A stretch of 33,254 nt of DNA from a bacterium (GTDB lineage Bacteria; DRYD01), in contig JAUQQQ010000014.1 in assembly GCA_030549815.1 (NCBI GenBank), positions 1-33,254 on the forward strand, given 5' to 3'. The notes under the pieces are model-generated. The model did no database searches. It had not been told where the DNA came from and saw nothing but the letters and a program-made list of their open reading frames with translations. Shown here in pieces: positions 8,856 through 17,096 of this stretch. The first letter of the stretch is position 1. The number at the start of each line of letters is the position of its first letter. The position numbers and the translations under genes were made by a program.

Positions 8856-9006
8856 ACTTGAAAAATTGCAGGAAGTAAAGAAAAGTATAAAGAAAGATTA
8901 TATTGAGATAGTCAAATGGAGAGTGGAGTATATTGTAAGACTTGTATTTTTCACGATAAAAATATTAATAAAACTTGCTTTTTTGAAAATAAAAGGTAAA
9001 ATATAA
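8848..9006 (+). CDS. Small Lys-rich protein with hydrophobic C-terminal helix, 52 residues
   Basis: An ATG at 8848-8850 overlaps the end of the M14-like gene and opens a 52-codon frame to TAA at 9004-9006. The product begins MNKLEKLQEVKKSIKKDYIE and continues with a hydrophobic, basic stretch (about 28-48) that could be a membrane-associated or amphipathic helix. The overlap style matches the neighbouring real genes, and the frame fills almost the whole gap before the branching enzyme. No family is recognised and there is no strong ribosome binding site, so it may also be chance. Confidence 0.4.
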   Translation: MNKLEKLQEVKKSIKKDYIEIVKWRVEYIVRLVFFTIKILIKLAFLKIKGKI

Positions 9007-9033
9007 CCGCCTTCCTGTCAATTTAGGGGGCGG
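9007..9033 (+). promoter_or_regulatory. GC-rich hairpin in the leader of the branching-enzyme gene
   Basis: CCGCC (9007-9011) and GGCGG (9029-9033) form a 5-bp stem, with an inner CCT/AGG pairing possible. This is one of the few GC-rich stretches in an AT-rich region. No U-run follows, so it does not look like a standard intrinsic terminator; it may affect mRNA processing or translation of the gene starting 26 bases later. Confidence 0.3.
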
Positions 9034-9058
9034 AATAGAAATTAGAGGGATAAAAGAT

Positions 9059-10705
9059 ATGATTGAAAAGAATATAGATAAAAAAGGTATAATAACATTA
9101 GTTCTTCATTCTCACTTGCCTTTACTTTATTATCCTGAATACAATGAGTCATTGGAAGAAAGATGGTTGTTTGAAGCTGTTAGGGAATCATATATACCAT
9201 TGTTGATGGTGTTCGAAGAAATATATCAAAAATATGGTTATGTAGGTGTTACTATTTCCTTTTCTGGTTCTCTATTAACGATGTTGTCTTCCGATTTTTT
9301 TAAAGAAAGGATATATAGGCATCTTAAAAAGGCAGTCGAGTTAGGAGAGAAAGAAATTGAACGCACTAAGAATACTCAGTTTTACAAAGTATCTTCTTTC
9401 CTTTTTGAAAAATTTTCTCAAATTCTTAAAAAATTTGAGGAGCTAAATGGAGATGTTTTGAAAGGTTTTAAAAAGTTAGCAGAAAATGGAGCAATACAGA
9501 TTATAACAAGTAACTTAACGCATTGTATATCTCCGTTTTACTTTGTAGATAGTGCTAATACTAAGTTATTAGAAATTCAATTTTACCAAGCTATTAGTAA
9601 TTTTGTTGATTATTTTGGTTTTCATCCTGAGGGTGTTTGGTTACCTGAGTGTGCTTATGTTCCATTCTTGGATGAGATTTTACGAAAGTATGGTATAAAA
9701 TACACGTTTGTTGAAAGTCATGGAATAATATTTAGTAGAGATGTTTGTAAGTATGGGACGTTTCTGCCATATCAAACAAGGCAGGGTTTAATCGTGTTTG
9801 GTAGGGATTTAGAATCTTCTAAGCAAGTTTGGTCGGCAAAAGAAGGGTATCCTGGTGATTTCTGGTATAGAGAGTTTTATAGGGATATCGGATATGATTT
9901 GGATTATGATTACATAAAACCGTATATTCATGAAAGTGGTGTAAGGGTGGATACAGGATATAAGTATTACAGGATAACTGGAGTTGATGTGCCCTTGTCT
10001 GCTAAAGATGTTTATGATCCTGATATTGCTTTGAAAAAATCTTTCGAGCATGCTGCTAATTTTATATTTAATAGAGAAAGACAATGTGAATATTGGTATA
10101 ATGCTTTAAATTCTAATGTTCCTTTGAATATAGTTGCAATGTATGATACCGAGTTGTTTGGGCATTGGTGGTTTGAAGGAGTTTATTTTATAAAGAATTT
10201 GTTGTCTTTGTTAAATGAGGAACCGAGGTATTTGGTTGGAGCTCTGAGTATATCAGATTATATAAAATTACTTGAAAGTAAAAGTTTTAAACTGGATGTT
10301 TTGGAACCTAATAGTAGCACATGGGGATGGAAGGGATATTTCGAGTATTGGCTTAATGGATCCGTTGATTATATGTATAGACATTTACATGTTAATACTC
10401 AAAGATTTTTTGAAATTGTTAAGGAAAGGAAAAATGAGATAGAAAGGGATGAGGGTTACAAAGAGTTAGTCGAAATGGGTATAAGTGAGATATTACAATC
10501 TCAATGTAGTGACTGGCCTTTTATTGTTTTTACAGGGCAAGTATCTCAATATGGACATCAGCGATTTAAGGAACACATTACTAATTTGATAAGGATTAAT
10601 AATGCTATTTTTGAACGCGGTTGTCTCGAAAATTTGGAAAAAGTAAAGAATGTGAAAAATATGTATAAAATTGATTATAATAAATTGGTTAATATACTTC
10701 AATGA
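9059..10705 (+). CDS. GH57 family 1,4-alpha-glucan branching enzyme (DUF1957 type)
   Basis: A 548-residue cytoplasmic glycoside hydrolase of family 57, of the length and motif pattern of characterised GH57 branching enzymes, which create alpha-1,6 branches in glycogen-like glucans. Visible motifs are HSHLP near the N-terminus (residues 17-21), GVWLPECAY with the predicted nucleophile E197, and MYDTELFGHWWFEG with the predicted acid/base D363. The C-terminal helical domain contains STWGWKGYFEYWL and a VNTQRF stretch. An AGAGGG ribosome binding site lies before the ATG. Its stop overlaps the start of the next gene (ATGA). No other glycogen gene is in the window; the downstream neighbours are a helical-repeat protein and a ureohydrolase. 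Branching activity is inferred from the family; some members have amylase activity. Confidence 0.88.
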   Translation: MIEKNIDKKGIITLVLHSHLPLLYYPEYNESLEERWLFEAVRESYIPLLMVFEEIYQKYGYVGVTISFSGSLLTMLSSDFFKERIYRHLKKAVELGEKEIERTKNTQFYKVSSFLFEKFSQILKKFEELNGDVLKGFKKLAENGAIQIITSNLTHCISPFYFVDSANTKLLEIQFYQAISNFVDYFGFHPEGVWLPECAYVPFLDEILRKYGIKYTFVESHGIIFSRDVCKYGTFLPYQTRQGLIVFGRDLESSKQVWSAKEGYPGDFWYREFYRDIGYDLDYDYIKPYIHESGVRVDTGYKYYRITGVDVPLSAKDVYDPDIALKKSFEHAANFIFNRERQCEYWYNALNSNVPLNIVAMYDTELFGHWWFEGVYFIKNLLSLLNEEPRYLVGALSISDYIKLLESKSFKLDVLEPNSSTWGWKGYFEYWLNGSVDYMYRHLHVNTQRFFEIVKERKNEIERDEGYKELVEMGISEILQSQCSDWPFIVFTGQVSQYGHQRFKEHITNLIRINNAIFERGCLENLEKVKNVKNMYKIDYNKLVNILQ

Positions 10706-11859
10706 ATAAAGAAAAGGTAGATACCGTTATAAATTCTGTTGTTTTTACGATAGAGAAGCTGTTATTGTTTGTACCTAGAACAAACTATCTTGTAGATGCT
10801 TATCTGAATTTTTTGAGTTTTTTAATAAGAAATTACAAGGTTTATGATAAGGTTGATATATACTTAAATTTTTTGCTGCATTATAATAAGTATAGTGTAA
10901 AGAAATTAAAGAAAATTATAAGGTGGGTATTGAGTAGTGTTTTACCCGAAGTGGATGATTTTTATTTAAAATCTCGCTTGTATTATTGTGTTTCAAAATC
11001 TTTCTTTTATTTAAAGGAATACAATAAGGCTCAAAATTTTGCTATTAAATCTTTGAAGTATTTCTATAATGTTTTTGATAAGGATAGTTTGATGCATTTT
11101 TTGTATTATTTTGAATTAAATCTTTTGATAGCAAAGTTGGCTTTTTATCGAGGTAAGTACGTAATGTCGTATAATTTACTTCAGCATGTAATTTCAAAAG
11201 TTTTAAATTCCAACTTAGATGGGATTCTTGAGAATAATTCGATCTACCTCCTTCTTGAATTTTTCTTATGGTTAGTTGTATCTTACCTTTATATTAATAA
11301 GGAAAATCCAAATTTGGAAAATTTAAAAGAAATACTTGATTATTTCATTGAAATTGTTATAAACTTTAATGTTTATATCGACACTGAAAAGGTAAGGGAT
11401 TACGTGTTGACAATATTATTAAAGAACATAAATAGACTATTTTTGGAAAGTAGAGTAAAGGTAAGAAAAAGAAAGAGAAGAGAATTTAAAGAGTTGATAA
11501 AAATTCTTTCTGGATTTTATGAAAGATTAGAAGATATACCTAACATGGGTAAAATTTTGTCCTCACTTTACAAAGATTATATTCTCAATTTTATAATTTA
11601 TTATCCTGATAATTACAGATTAGCCAGTAGGTTTGTTTTTAAATCGATCTATTTAAATTATAAGTATATCAGGTCTAATAATTTGATAGCACTTTCTAAA
11701 TTTTTGCTTTTCAAAATAATGAAAATGCAAAAAATATATACTGATCTGGTTGATTATATGAAAACTGTTGATGTTAAAGAATACATAATGAATAATTCAG
11801 AAATCTCGGAAGAGGTAGAAGAAGATATAATGAAGAAAAGGATGGTGTACTACAGTTGA
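10702..11859 (+). CDS. Predicted all-helical repeat protein, function unknown
   Basis: A 385-residue protein that I do not recognise. It is rich in Leu, Tyr, Lys and Phe and looks entirely alpha-helical. The stretch around 92-125 (SKSFFYLKEYNKAQNFAIKSLKYF) has the spacing of a TPR-like helix pair, and similar hairpins seem to continue through the protein. No signal peptide or clear membrane segment is seen. A basic patch (KVRKRKRREFKE, about 253-264) is notable and could bind nucleic acid or be a linker. It overlaps the branching enzyme by 4 bases and the next gene by 4 bases, so it is translationally coupled in the operon. A scaffold role is possible but not shown. Confidence 0.7.
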   Translation: MNKEKVDTVINSVVFTIEKLLLFVPRTNYLVDAYLNFLSFLIRNYKVYDKVDIYLNFLLHYNKYSVKKLKKIIRWVLSSVLPEVDDFYLKSRLYYCVSKSFFYLKEYNKAQNFAIKSLKYFYNVFDKDSLMHFLYYFELNLLIAKLAFYRGKYVMSYNLLQHVISKVLNSNLDGILENNSIYLLLEFFLWLVVSYLYINKENPNLENLKEILDYFIEIVINFNVYIDTEKVRDYVLTILLKNINRLFLESRVKVRKRKRREFKELIKILSGFYERLEDIPNMGKILSSLYKDYILNFIIYYPDNYRLASRFVFKSIYLNYKYIRSNNLIALSKFLLFKIMKMQKIYTDLVDYMKTVDVKEYIMNNSEISEEVEEDIMKKRMVYYS

Positions 11860-12686
11860 GGATTTTTCCTTTTGTCAAAAAATTTTCTACCCTTGATAAG
11901 TCGAAATTTATGATAATATCAATACCTTATGAAGGTTATGTAAATAGTAGATTAGGAACTTTTTATGCTCCTAAATTCATTAGAACATATTCTGAGTGTA
12001 TAGAAACTTACAGTAATTACTTTAACAGATCATTGGAAGAAGTTGATTATTTTGATATAGGTGATATTAAAATTTTACATTCTTTGAATAATGATGAGAC
12101 GATTGGGGAGTTATATAATACTTTGAAGTCTATAGTTGTTAGTAAAGAAAAGAGATATATTTTTATTGGGGGGGATCATAGTATAACGATTGCTTGTTTT
12201 TGGGCTTTAAAAAGTCTTTATAAAAATTTAATTTATATACATCTTGATGCTCACGCAGATTGCCATAATTTGTATTGTGGGCAAAAGTATTCTCACGCCA
12301 GTGTTTTAAGAAGAATATCCGAGGAAAATGTTTGTATATCTGTAGGAGTTAGGACGTGGGATGACTTTGAAAAATCATATTTTTTCTCAAGGATTATAAA
12401 TATTGAGCTCAATAATTTGGATAAATTGTTAGATTACGTTAGAGGCTACGTTTATTTATCTGTTGATATGGATTTTTTTGATCCTTCTATTTCTTGTGCT
12501 GTATCAAATCCTAATTCTAATGGTGCGACTTTTCAAGATTATATAAAAATATTAAACATTTTATCTAATGAGAGAGTAGTTGGATTTGATGTGGTTGAGT
12601 TGAATCCATTTCTGGATTATCCATCTTTCAAAACGACGATATTAGCAGCAGAAGTAATAAGGGAATTCATGTTGTCTTCAAGGTAA
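11856..12686 (+). CDS. Ureohydrolase family protein (agmatinase/arginase/formimidoylglutamase)
   Basis: A 276-residue protein with the full binuclear manganese signature of ureohydrolases: GGDHS (H108), LDAHADCH (D131, H133, D135) and SVDMDFFDP (D204, D206). These enzymes hydrolyse guanidino or formimino groups to urea or formamide. Length is slightly below the usual 290-310. The best start is TTG at 11856-11858, overlapping the upstream TGA; no ATG or GTG lies in frame upstream, and AAGGATGG lies 9 to 16 bases before it. Substrate cannot be settled: no polyamine or histidine-degradation gene is adjacent. It overlaps the next gene by one base (TAATG). Confidence 0.88.
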   Translation: MRIFPFVKKFSTLDKSKFMIISIPYEGYVNSRLGTFYAPKFIRTYSECIETYSNYFNRSLEEVDYFDIGDIKILHSLNNDETIGELYNTLKSIVVSKEKRYIFIGGDHSITIACFWALKSLYKNLIYIHLDAHADCHNLYCGQKYSHASVLRRISEENVCISVGVRTWDDFEKSYFFSRIINIELNNLDKLLDYVRGYVYLSVDMDFFDPSISCAVSNPNSNGATFQDYIKILNILSNERVVGFDVVELNPFLDYPSFKTTILAAEVIREFMLSSR

Positions 12687-15004
12687 TGAAAGACGAGTTA
12701 ATAGAAAAGAAAATAGAAGTATTAGAGAAAACTCTGAGTTATAAAAAGGACCCTAACATATTATTAGAGTTAGCTTTACTTTATGATTCTTTACAAAGGT
12801 TTGTTGATGCACATAAGAAATTTGAAGAATTATTACAAAATGTAAGATTCTTAAAAGGTTACTTTTTTTATATTATTTTCTTAACTAAATGGGGCAGGAA
12901 AGATAACTTTTTTGATATGGTTGAAAAGTATTTTTATACTAAATTTTTTGAAGAAATTCCACCTCATTTTTTGCCTAGTAATGAGGATATAAGGAAACAT
13001 ATGCACATTTTCAGGGATGTTTTGGATTCTGTTGAGCAATCTCTTAAATTTAATCAAAATTCTCTTATTGATTTTATTATAAAAGCTTTTGTTTTGTATT
13101 GTTTAAATAATAGAGAATATGAAGAATTGTTCGATTATTTGTTTGAGAATTTCAAGGGTAATTTTAAGGTTCAATTTTTGTATTCTTTGATAAATATTGA
13201 TTCTCAGGATTATCCTAAAGCAATAATGCAATTAAAGAAGATAGTAGAGGATAATCCTATGTTTGATGATGCTTATCTTTTGTTAGGGTATGTATATTTG
13301 AGACAAAATCTTTTTAGTCAGGCACTTTCTTTTTTGAAAAAAGCGGCGGAGTTAGATACCAAAAGAGCTACTGCGAGTTTGTTACTTTCTAAATATTTGA
13401 TAATGTTAGAAAAATATGATGATGCTATTGAAATTATTCATAATAAAGCCAGGATGATAGAACCCAATAATCCTCTTGTTTATTATTACTTAGCTTTAGC
13501 TTATAAAGGTAAGAACGAATATGAAAAAGCTTTGAAATTATATGAAAATTTGAAATATTATAACTATGTAACACCGCAAATAAAAAAGGAAATGGCAGAT
13601 ATTTATATTTATCTGGGTGAGTATAACAATGCACTAAAGATACTTAATGAATTAAAGGAAGAAACAATATTGTTTGATGAGGAGATATATGAGAAATTGA
13701 TTTTGATTAACGAAAGATTGGGTAATTTGGATACTGCTTTGTTATTAGTGCGTGAGGCTTTAACTTTTCGGGAAAGTTTGAATTTTTATCAAATCGGTGC
13801 TAAAATTGCATTTAAGAACGGTGATTTCGAAATTGCTTATAAGTGGTTCAAGAAAGTTTTGGAATACAATCCAAGAGATTTAGAAGCACTTTATTCCTTA
13901 GGAATAATAGAGCTTAGTAAGATGAGGTTTGGTGTTTCTGAAAAATATTTAGAAGATGCGGTAAGTATTAATCCAACGAAAAATGAAGCTAAGTATTTTT
14001 TGGCTCTTAATTATGCTTTTCAGGATAAAATGGATAAGGCAATTGACATTTTAACAAAAGTTAGAGAAAATTTGAAAGATAACCTTAAGGCTAAAATAAT
14101 ATCTTTTAATATTGCTTCTGCCTATTCCATGTTAGGCGATGTTGAAAAAACTGAAAAATTCCTTTATGATTCTATAGAGGATTTTACTAAGCACTTGAAA
14201 AACATTTCTGAACAAGATATCTTATTTTTCTCTACACTTTTATTTCAAACTAGGGTTGTTTTGGAAGCTTCGAAGAGTATTAAAGAACTTGAGGAGTCTC
14301 AAGCCAGAACTATACAAGCTATGATCGATGCTATACAGGCAAAGGATAATTATACAAAAGATCATACTCAAAGAGTTACAATCCTTTCAGTAGAGATAGC
14401 AAAATCTATGCAGCTTGAACCGGAAATAATAGATGTTTTATTAGTTGGTACTTTGGTTCATGATATTGGGAAAATAGGAATTCCTGACAGTGTTTTGAAT
14501 AAACCGGGAAGGCTTACTGATGAGGAATTCGAAATTATGAAACAACATACTATAATAGGTTATGAAATAGTAAAGAAAATGAAATTCCCTAAGCTCAAAG
14601 AAATAAAATCGACAGAGAGATTTGAGAATATAGGGACAGTAGCGGATTGTGTAAGGTATCATCATGAAAAGTGGGATGGAACAGGATATCCTGATAGATT
14701 GAAAGGTGAACAAATACCATTGTTAGCAAGGATAATAGCAGTTGCAGATGTTTTTGATGCTTTAATGAGTGAGCGACAATACAAAAAAGGGATTCCAGCT
14801 TTTAAAAGTATAGAAATAATTGAACAATCAAAAGGGACTCATTTCGACCCTCTTGTCGTTGACCATTTTCTCAAAATCGTCGATGAGATGGTTATCATTC
14901 TTTATGCAGGTGGTAAAGGAACAAGAGAATACTTTGATAGAAGTGTTGAAGAATTATTAAAAATGTCTAAAGAAGATATACTAAGAGATATCGGAAGATT
15001 ATGA
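12686..15004 (+). CDS. TPR-repeat protein with C-terminal HD-GYP phosphodiesterase domain
   Basis: A 772-residue cytoplasmic protein. Residues 1 to about 530 are tandem TPR-type helical repeats (for example FDDAYLLLGYVYLRQNLFSQ, then NPRDLEALYSLGIIEL). Residues about 540-740 are an HD-GYP domain with HDIGK (H592-D593), HHEKWDGTGYPDRLKG (G667-Y668-P669) and ARIIAVADVFDAL. HD-GYP proteins hydrolyse cyclic di-GMP (or related cyclic dinucleotides) with a bi- or trinuclear metal centre. The key residues look intact, so it should be active. A short insertion (about residues 633-645) separates the two motifs. TPRs replace the usual receiver as the input module, implying control by protein contact. 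Start and stop overlap both neighbours. Confidence 0.92.
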   Translation: MKDELIEKKIEVLEKTLSYKKDPNILLELALLYDSLQRFVDAHKKFEELLQNVRFLKGYFFYIIFLTKWGRKDNFFDMVEKYFYTKFFEEIPPHFLPSNEDIRKHMHIFRDVLDSVEQSLKFNQNSLIDFIIKAFVLYCLNNREYEELFDYLFENFKGNFKVQFLYSLINIDSQDYPKAIMQLKKIVEDNPMFDDAYLLLGYVYLRQNLFSQALSFLKKAAELDTKRATASLLLSKYLIMLEKYDDAIEIIHNKARMIEPNNPLVYYYLALAYKGKNEYEKALKLYENLKYYNYVTPQIKKEMADIYIYLGEYNNALKILNELKEETILFDEEIYEKLILINERLGNLDTALLLVREALTFRESLNFYQIGAKIAFKNGDFEIAYKWFKKVLEYNPRDLEALYSLGIIELSKMRFGVSEKYLEDAVSINPTKNEAKYFLALNYAFQDKMDKAIDILTKVRENLKDNLKAKIISFNIASAYSMLGDVEKTEKFLYDSIEDFTKHLKNISEQDILFFSTLLFQTRVVLEASKSIKELEESQARTIQAMIDAIQAKDNYTKDHTQRVTILSVEIAKSMQLEPEIIDVLLVGTLVHDIGKIGIPDSVLNKPGRLTDEEFEIMKQHTIIGYEIVKKMKFPKLKEIKSTERFENIGTVADCVRYHHEKWDGTGYPDRLKGEQIPLLARIIAVADVFDALMSERQYKKGIPAFKSIEIIEQSKGTHFDPLVVDHFLKIVDEMVIILYAGGKGTREYFDRSVEELLKMSKEDILRDIGRL

Positions 15005-15849
15005 CGAAATTTTTAATTAATATTTTAATAAATATATTTCTGATTTTACTGCTTTTTTCTTTGTATTCTTGTGAAACAAAAAAATTTATAACCATATTTG
15101 AGATTGATCAGTCAACCGGTATTTTCATACCATTATCTTTTCAATATAAAAGTGTGAAAGAAGATTCAAAAACTATTGTTGAAAGATTGTGTAAAGTCAA
15201 TGTGAAGAATGTAGAAGTAAAGAATGATAAAATAGAAATTTCACTACAATCAATACCAAATATAAAGTATGATTATGATTCTTACTTACTCTATTCTTCT
15301 CTATATCTTTCTTTTTTTAATAGTTTTCTGGTTAAGAATGTGGATTTTTTGTATAATCAAGAAACTGTTATATTGGCAGGAATAGAGTATAAAATGGATT
15401 ATAATGATTATTATAAATATCCTATAAATGATATTTTTTCAATAGGGGATGTAAGAAAAGGTAAATACTACCTTTTTAGCTATACTTCCTACTATATACC
15501 TGTGCTAATGAGTGATTATTATGATTTAAATAAATATTTTCAAAATAGTGTCGAGGAGATAAAGAAAAGAAATCGGGATCTTAGTATAGAAACATTTGAT
15601 AAGCTGTTAAAAAAGAAGGAAAATATTGATTTGGTCAGTTTTGATAAGGATAAAGTTGTATTGAAGACAAATAACTTTTTTAAATTTGTTAATCTTCTTT
15701 TTAATAAAAGTAACCTTTACTTTTTGTTTTATTCATCGGATATAAATGTTTTAAAGATTAAACAGAAGTTTTTATGGATGGATTTGGAGTTTAATGTATT
15801 AAGGCCTAAAAATCTTTACTTAAACTTGTATCCAATTAATCCACAATGA
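15001..15849 (+). CDS. Predicted lipoprotein, function unknown
   Basis: A 282-residue protein with a type II signal peptide: a hydrophobic stretch (4-20) ending in the lipobox LYSC with C24 as the lipidation site. The mature part is beta/alpha mixed and rich in Tyr, Phe and Asp. Its first 100 residues loosely resemble the arrangement of GerMN domains (a strand, a helix carrying an ERLCKV-like segment, then a strand KIEISLQ followed by a helix), but the similarity is too weak to claim. ATGA overlaps on both sides tie it to the HD-GYP gene before and the membrane HD gene after, so it may sense or transmit an envelope signal; that is inference. Confidence 0.75.
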   Translation: MTKFLINILINIFLILLLFSLYSCETKKFITIFEIDQSTGIFIPLSFQYKSVKEDSKTIVERLCKVNVKNVEVKNDKIEISLQSIPNIKYDYDSYLLYSSLYLSFFNSFLVKNVDFLYNQETVILAGIEYKMDYNDYYKYPINDIFSIGDVRKGKYYLFSYTSYYIPVLMSDYYDLNKYFQNSVEEIKKRNRDLSIETFDKLLKKKENIDLVSFDKDKVVLKTNNFFKFVNLLFNKSNLYFLFYSSDINVLKIKQKFLWMDLEFNVLRPKNLYLNLYPINPQ

Positions 15850-17081
15850 TGATAGTATTAGCTTTTTTAATAGGGTTTATACTTAATAGTATTTTTAGAA
15901 GATTACAGAATTACACTGTTTATATTTATGGCAAAAGGGTTTTTAAGGAAGATTATTTCATCTCTCCTACGGATCCTTTGTTTTTCTTCATAGTTTTTCT
16001 TTTTCATCAGGATTTGTTTTTTATTTTTTTTCTGTATTTAGGGTTTATTTCTAATCCCATGGTTAGGAAATTTTTGTTTGGAAAAAGAGAAATAAGATTA
16101 AAAAATGTTTTTTTAAGTCCTTTAAGTTTTTTCATTCCTCTTTTCTTTATGTCCTTAATTTTGAAATTTTTTGCTCACTCTTATATGGATTTTCATGTTT
16201 ATTTGTTTTCTTTTGTTGTATATTTATTTTCAAATAAATTTTTGTCGATATTTATCATGGAATCGATTTCAAAAAAGAAGGTTAGTTTTATACAAATATT
16301 GAATAGAGTTTTTCCACTAGGTTTTGCTGAAGGTTTTATTTTTTCTCAATTTATTTTAACATACACTGGTTTTATATTTTTTGTTGATAAGCAATTTATA
16401 AATTTTTTTATGATTACTTTGGTTCAAATTATTTTAATAAGGATGCTTTACTTTGCAAATTCTATTCTTGCTGCTTATCAAAATATAGTTGATATGTTGT
16501 TAAAATTGTTGCAGGAGTATGATATGGATACATATGCGCATTCAGAGAGGGTATCTATTATAGCAAAGATAGTTGCCAAAAATTTTGGATTAACTAAGGA
16601 GGAAATAGAATCTATTATTTTGGCTGCTAAATTACATGATATAGGAAAGATTGATACTCCCACTTCTATTTTGCGTAAAGAAGGAAAACTAACTGAAACT
16701 GAGTTCAAGATAATAACCTTGCATCCAGTTGTTGCTGCTCAGATAGTAGAGGATATAGTATCAGAAGAACAGACTAAATTTATTAAATACCATCATTTTT
16801 ATCCTACAGTTTTTGATAAGCCTGTGACATACAATGATATACCAGTTGGGGCACGAATTATAATGACCGCTGATGTTTATGATGCATTAATAAGTAAAAG
16901 AAAATATAAACCTGCGCTTACACATAGCCAAGTTATTGTTGAAATGTTTAAAATGGTGGAAAAAAGATTAATTGATCCTAAAATTTTTAGTACTCTTATC
17001 TCGTCGGTCGAAGAATTTAATTATTTATACGAGGAAGAAAACAAAGAAAATCGAAATATTGAGGGAGAAAGCATAAAGTAA
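15846..17081 (+). CDS. Membrane protein with C-terminal HD domain and degenerate GYP region
   Basis: A 411-residue protein. Residues 1 to about 210 contain about six or seven hydrophobic segments forming a membrane domain of unknown type. Residues about 225-390 resemble an HD-GYP domain: YAHSERV, LAAKLHDIGKIDTP (H264-D265) and ARIIMTADVYDALISKRKYKP are intact. In place of HHE-DG-GYP there is HHFYPTVFDKPVTYNDIP, so the GYP signature is lost although the two histidines remain. It could be a phosphodiesterase with altered nucleotide preference, or a sensor. The start ATG overlaps the lipoprotein stop. The pairing of a TPR-HD-GYP, a lipoprotein and a membrane HD protein in overlapping genes suggests one signalling unit. 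Confidence 0.85.
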   Translation: MMIVLAFLIGFILNSIFRRLQNYTVYIYGKRVFKEDYFISPTDPLFFFIVFLFHQDLFFIFFLYLGFISNPMVRKFLFGKREIRLKNVFLSPLSFFIPLFFMSLILKFFAHSYMDFHVYLFSFVVYLFSNKFLSIFIMESISKKKVSFIQILNRVFPLGFAEGFIFSQFILTYTGFIFFVDKQFINFFMITLVQIILIRMLYFANSILAAYQNIVDMLLKLLQEYDMDTYAHSERVSIIAKIVAKNFGLTKEEIESIILAAKLHDIGKIDTPTSILRKEGKLTETEFKIITLHPVVAAQIVEDIVSEEQTKFIKYHHFYPTVFDKPVTYNDIPVGARIIMTADVYDALISKRKYKPALTHSQVIVEMFKMVEKRLIDPKIFSTLISSVEEFNYLYEEENKENRNIEGESIK

Positions 17082-17096
17082 GAATAATGTAAAGAA

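Noticed and set aside
15001-15849. GerMN spore-germination type lipoprotein
   Set aside because: Only the order of secondary structure is similar; no diagnostic residues can be pointed to, so the function is left open.
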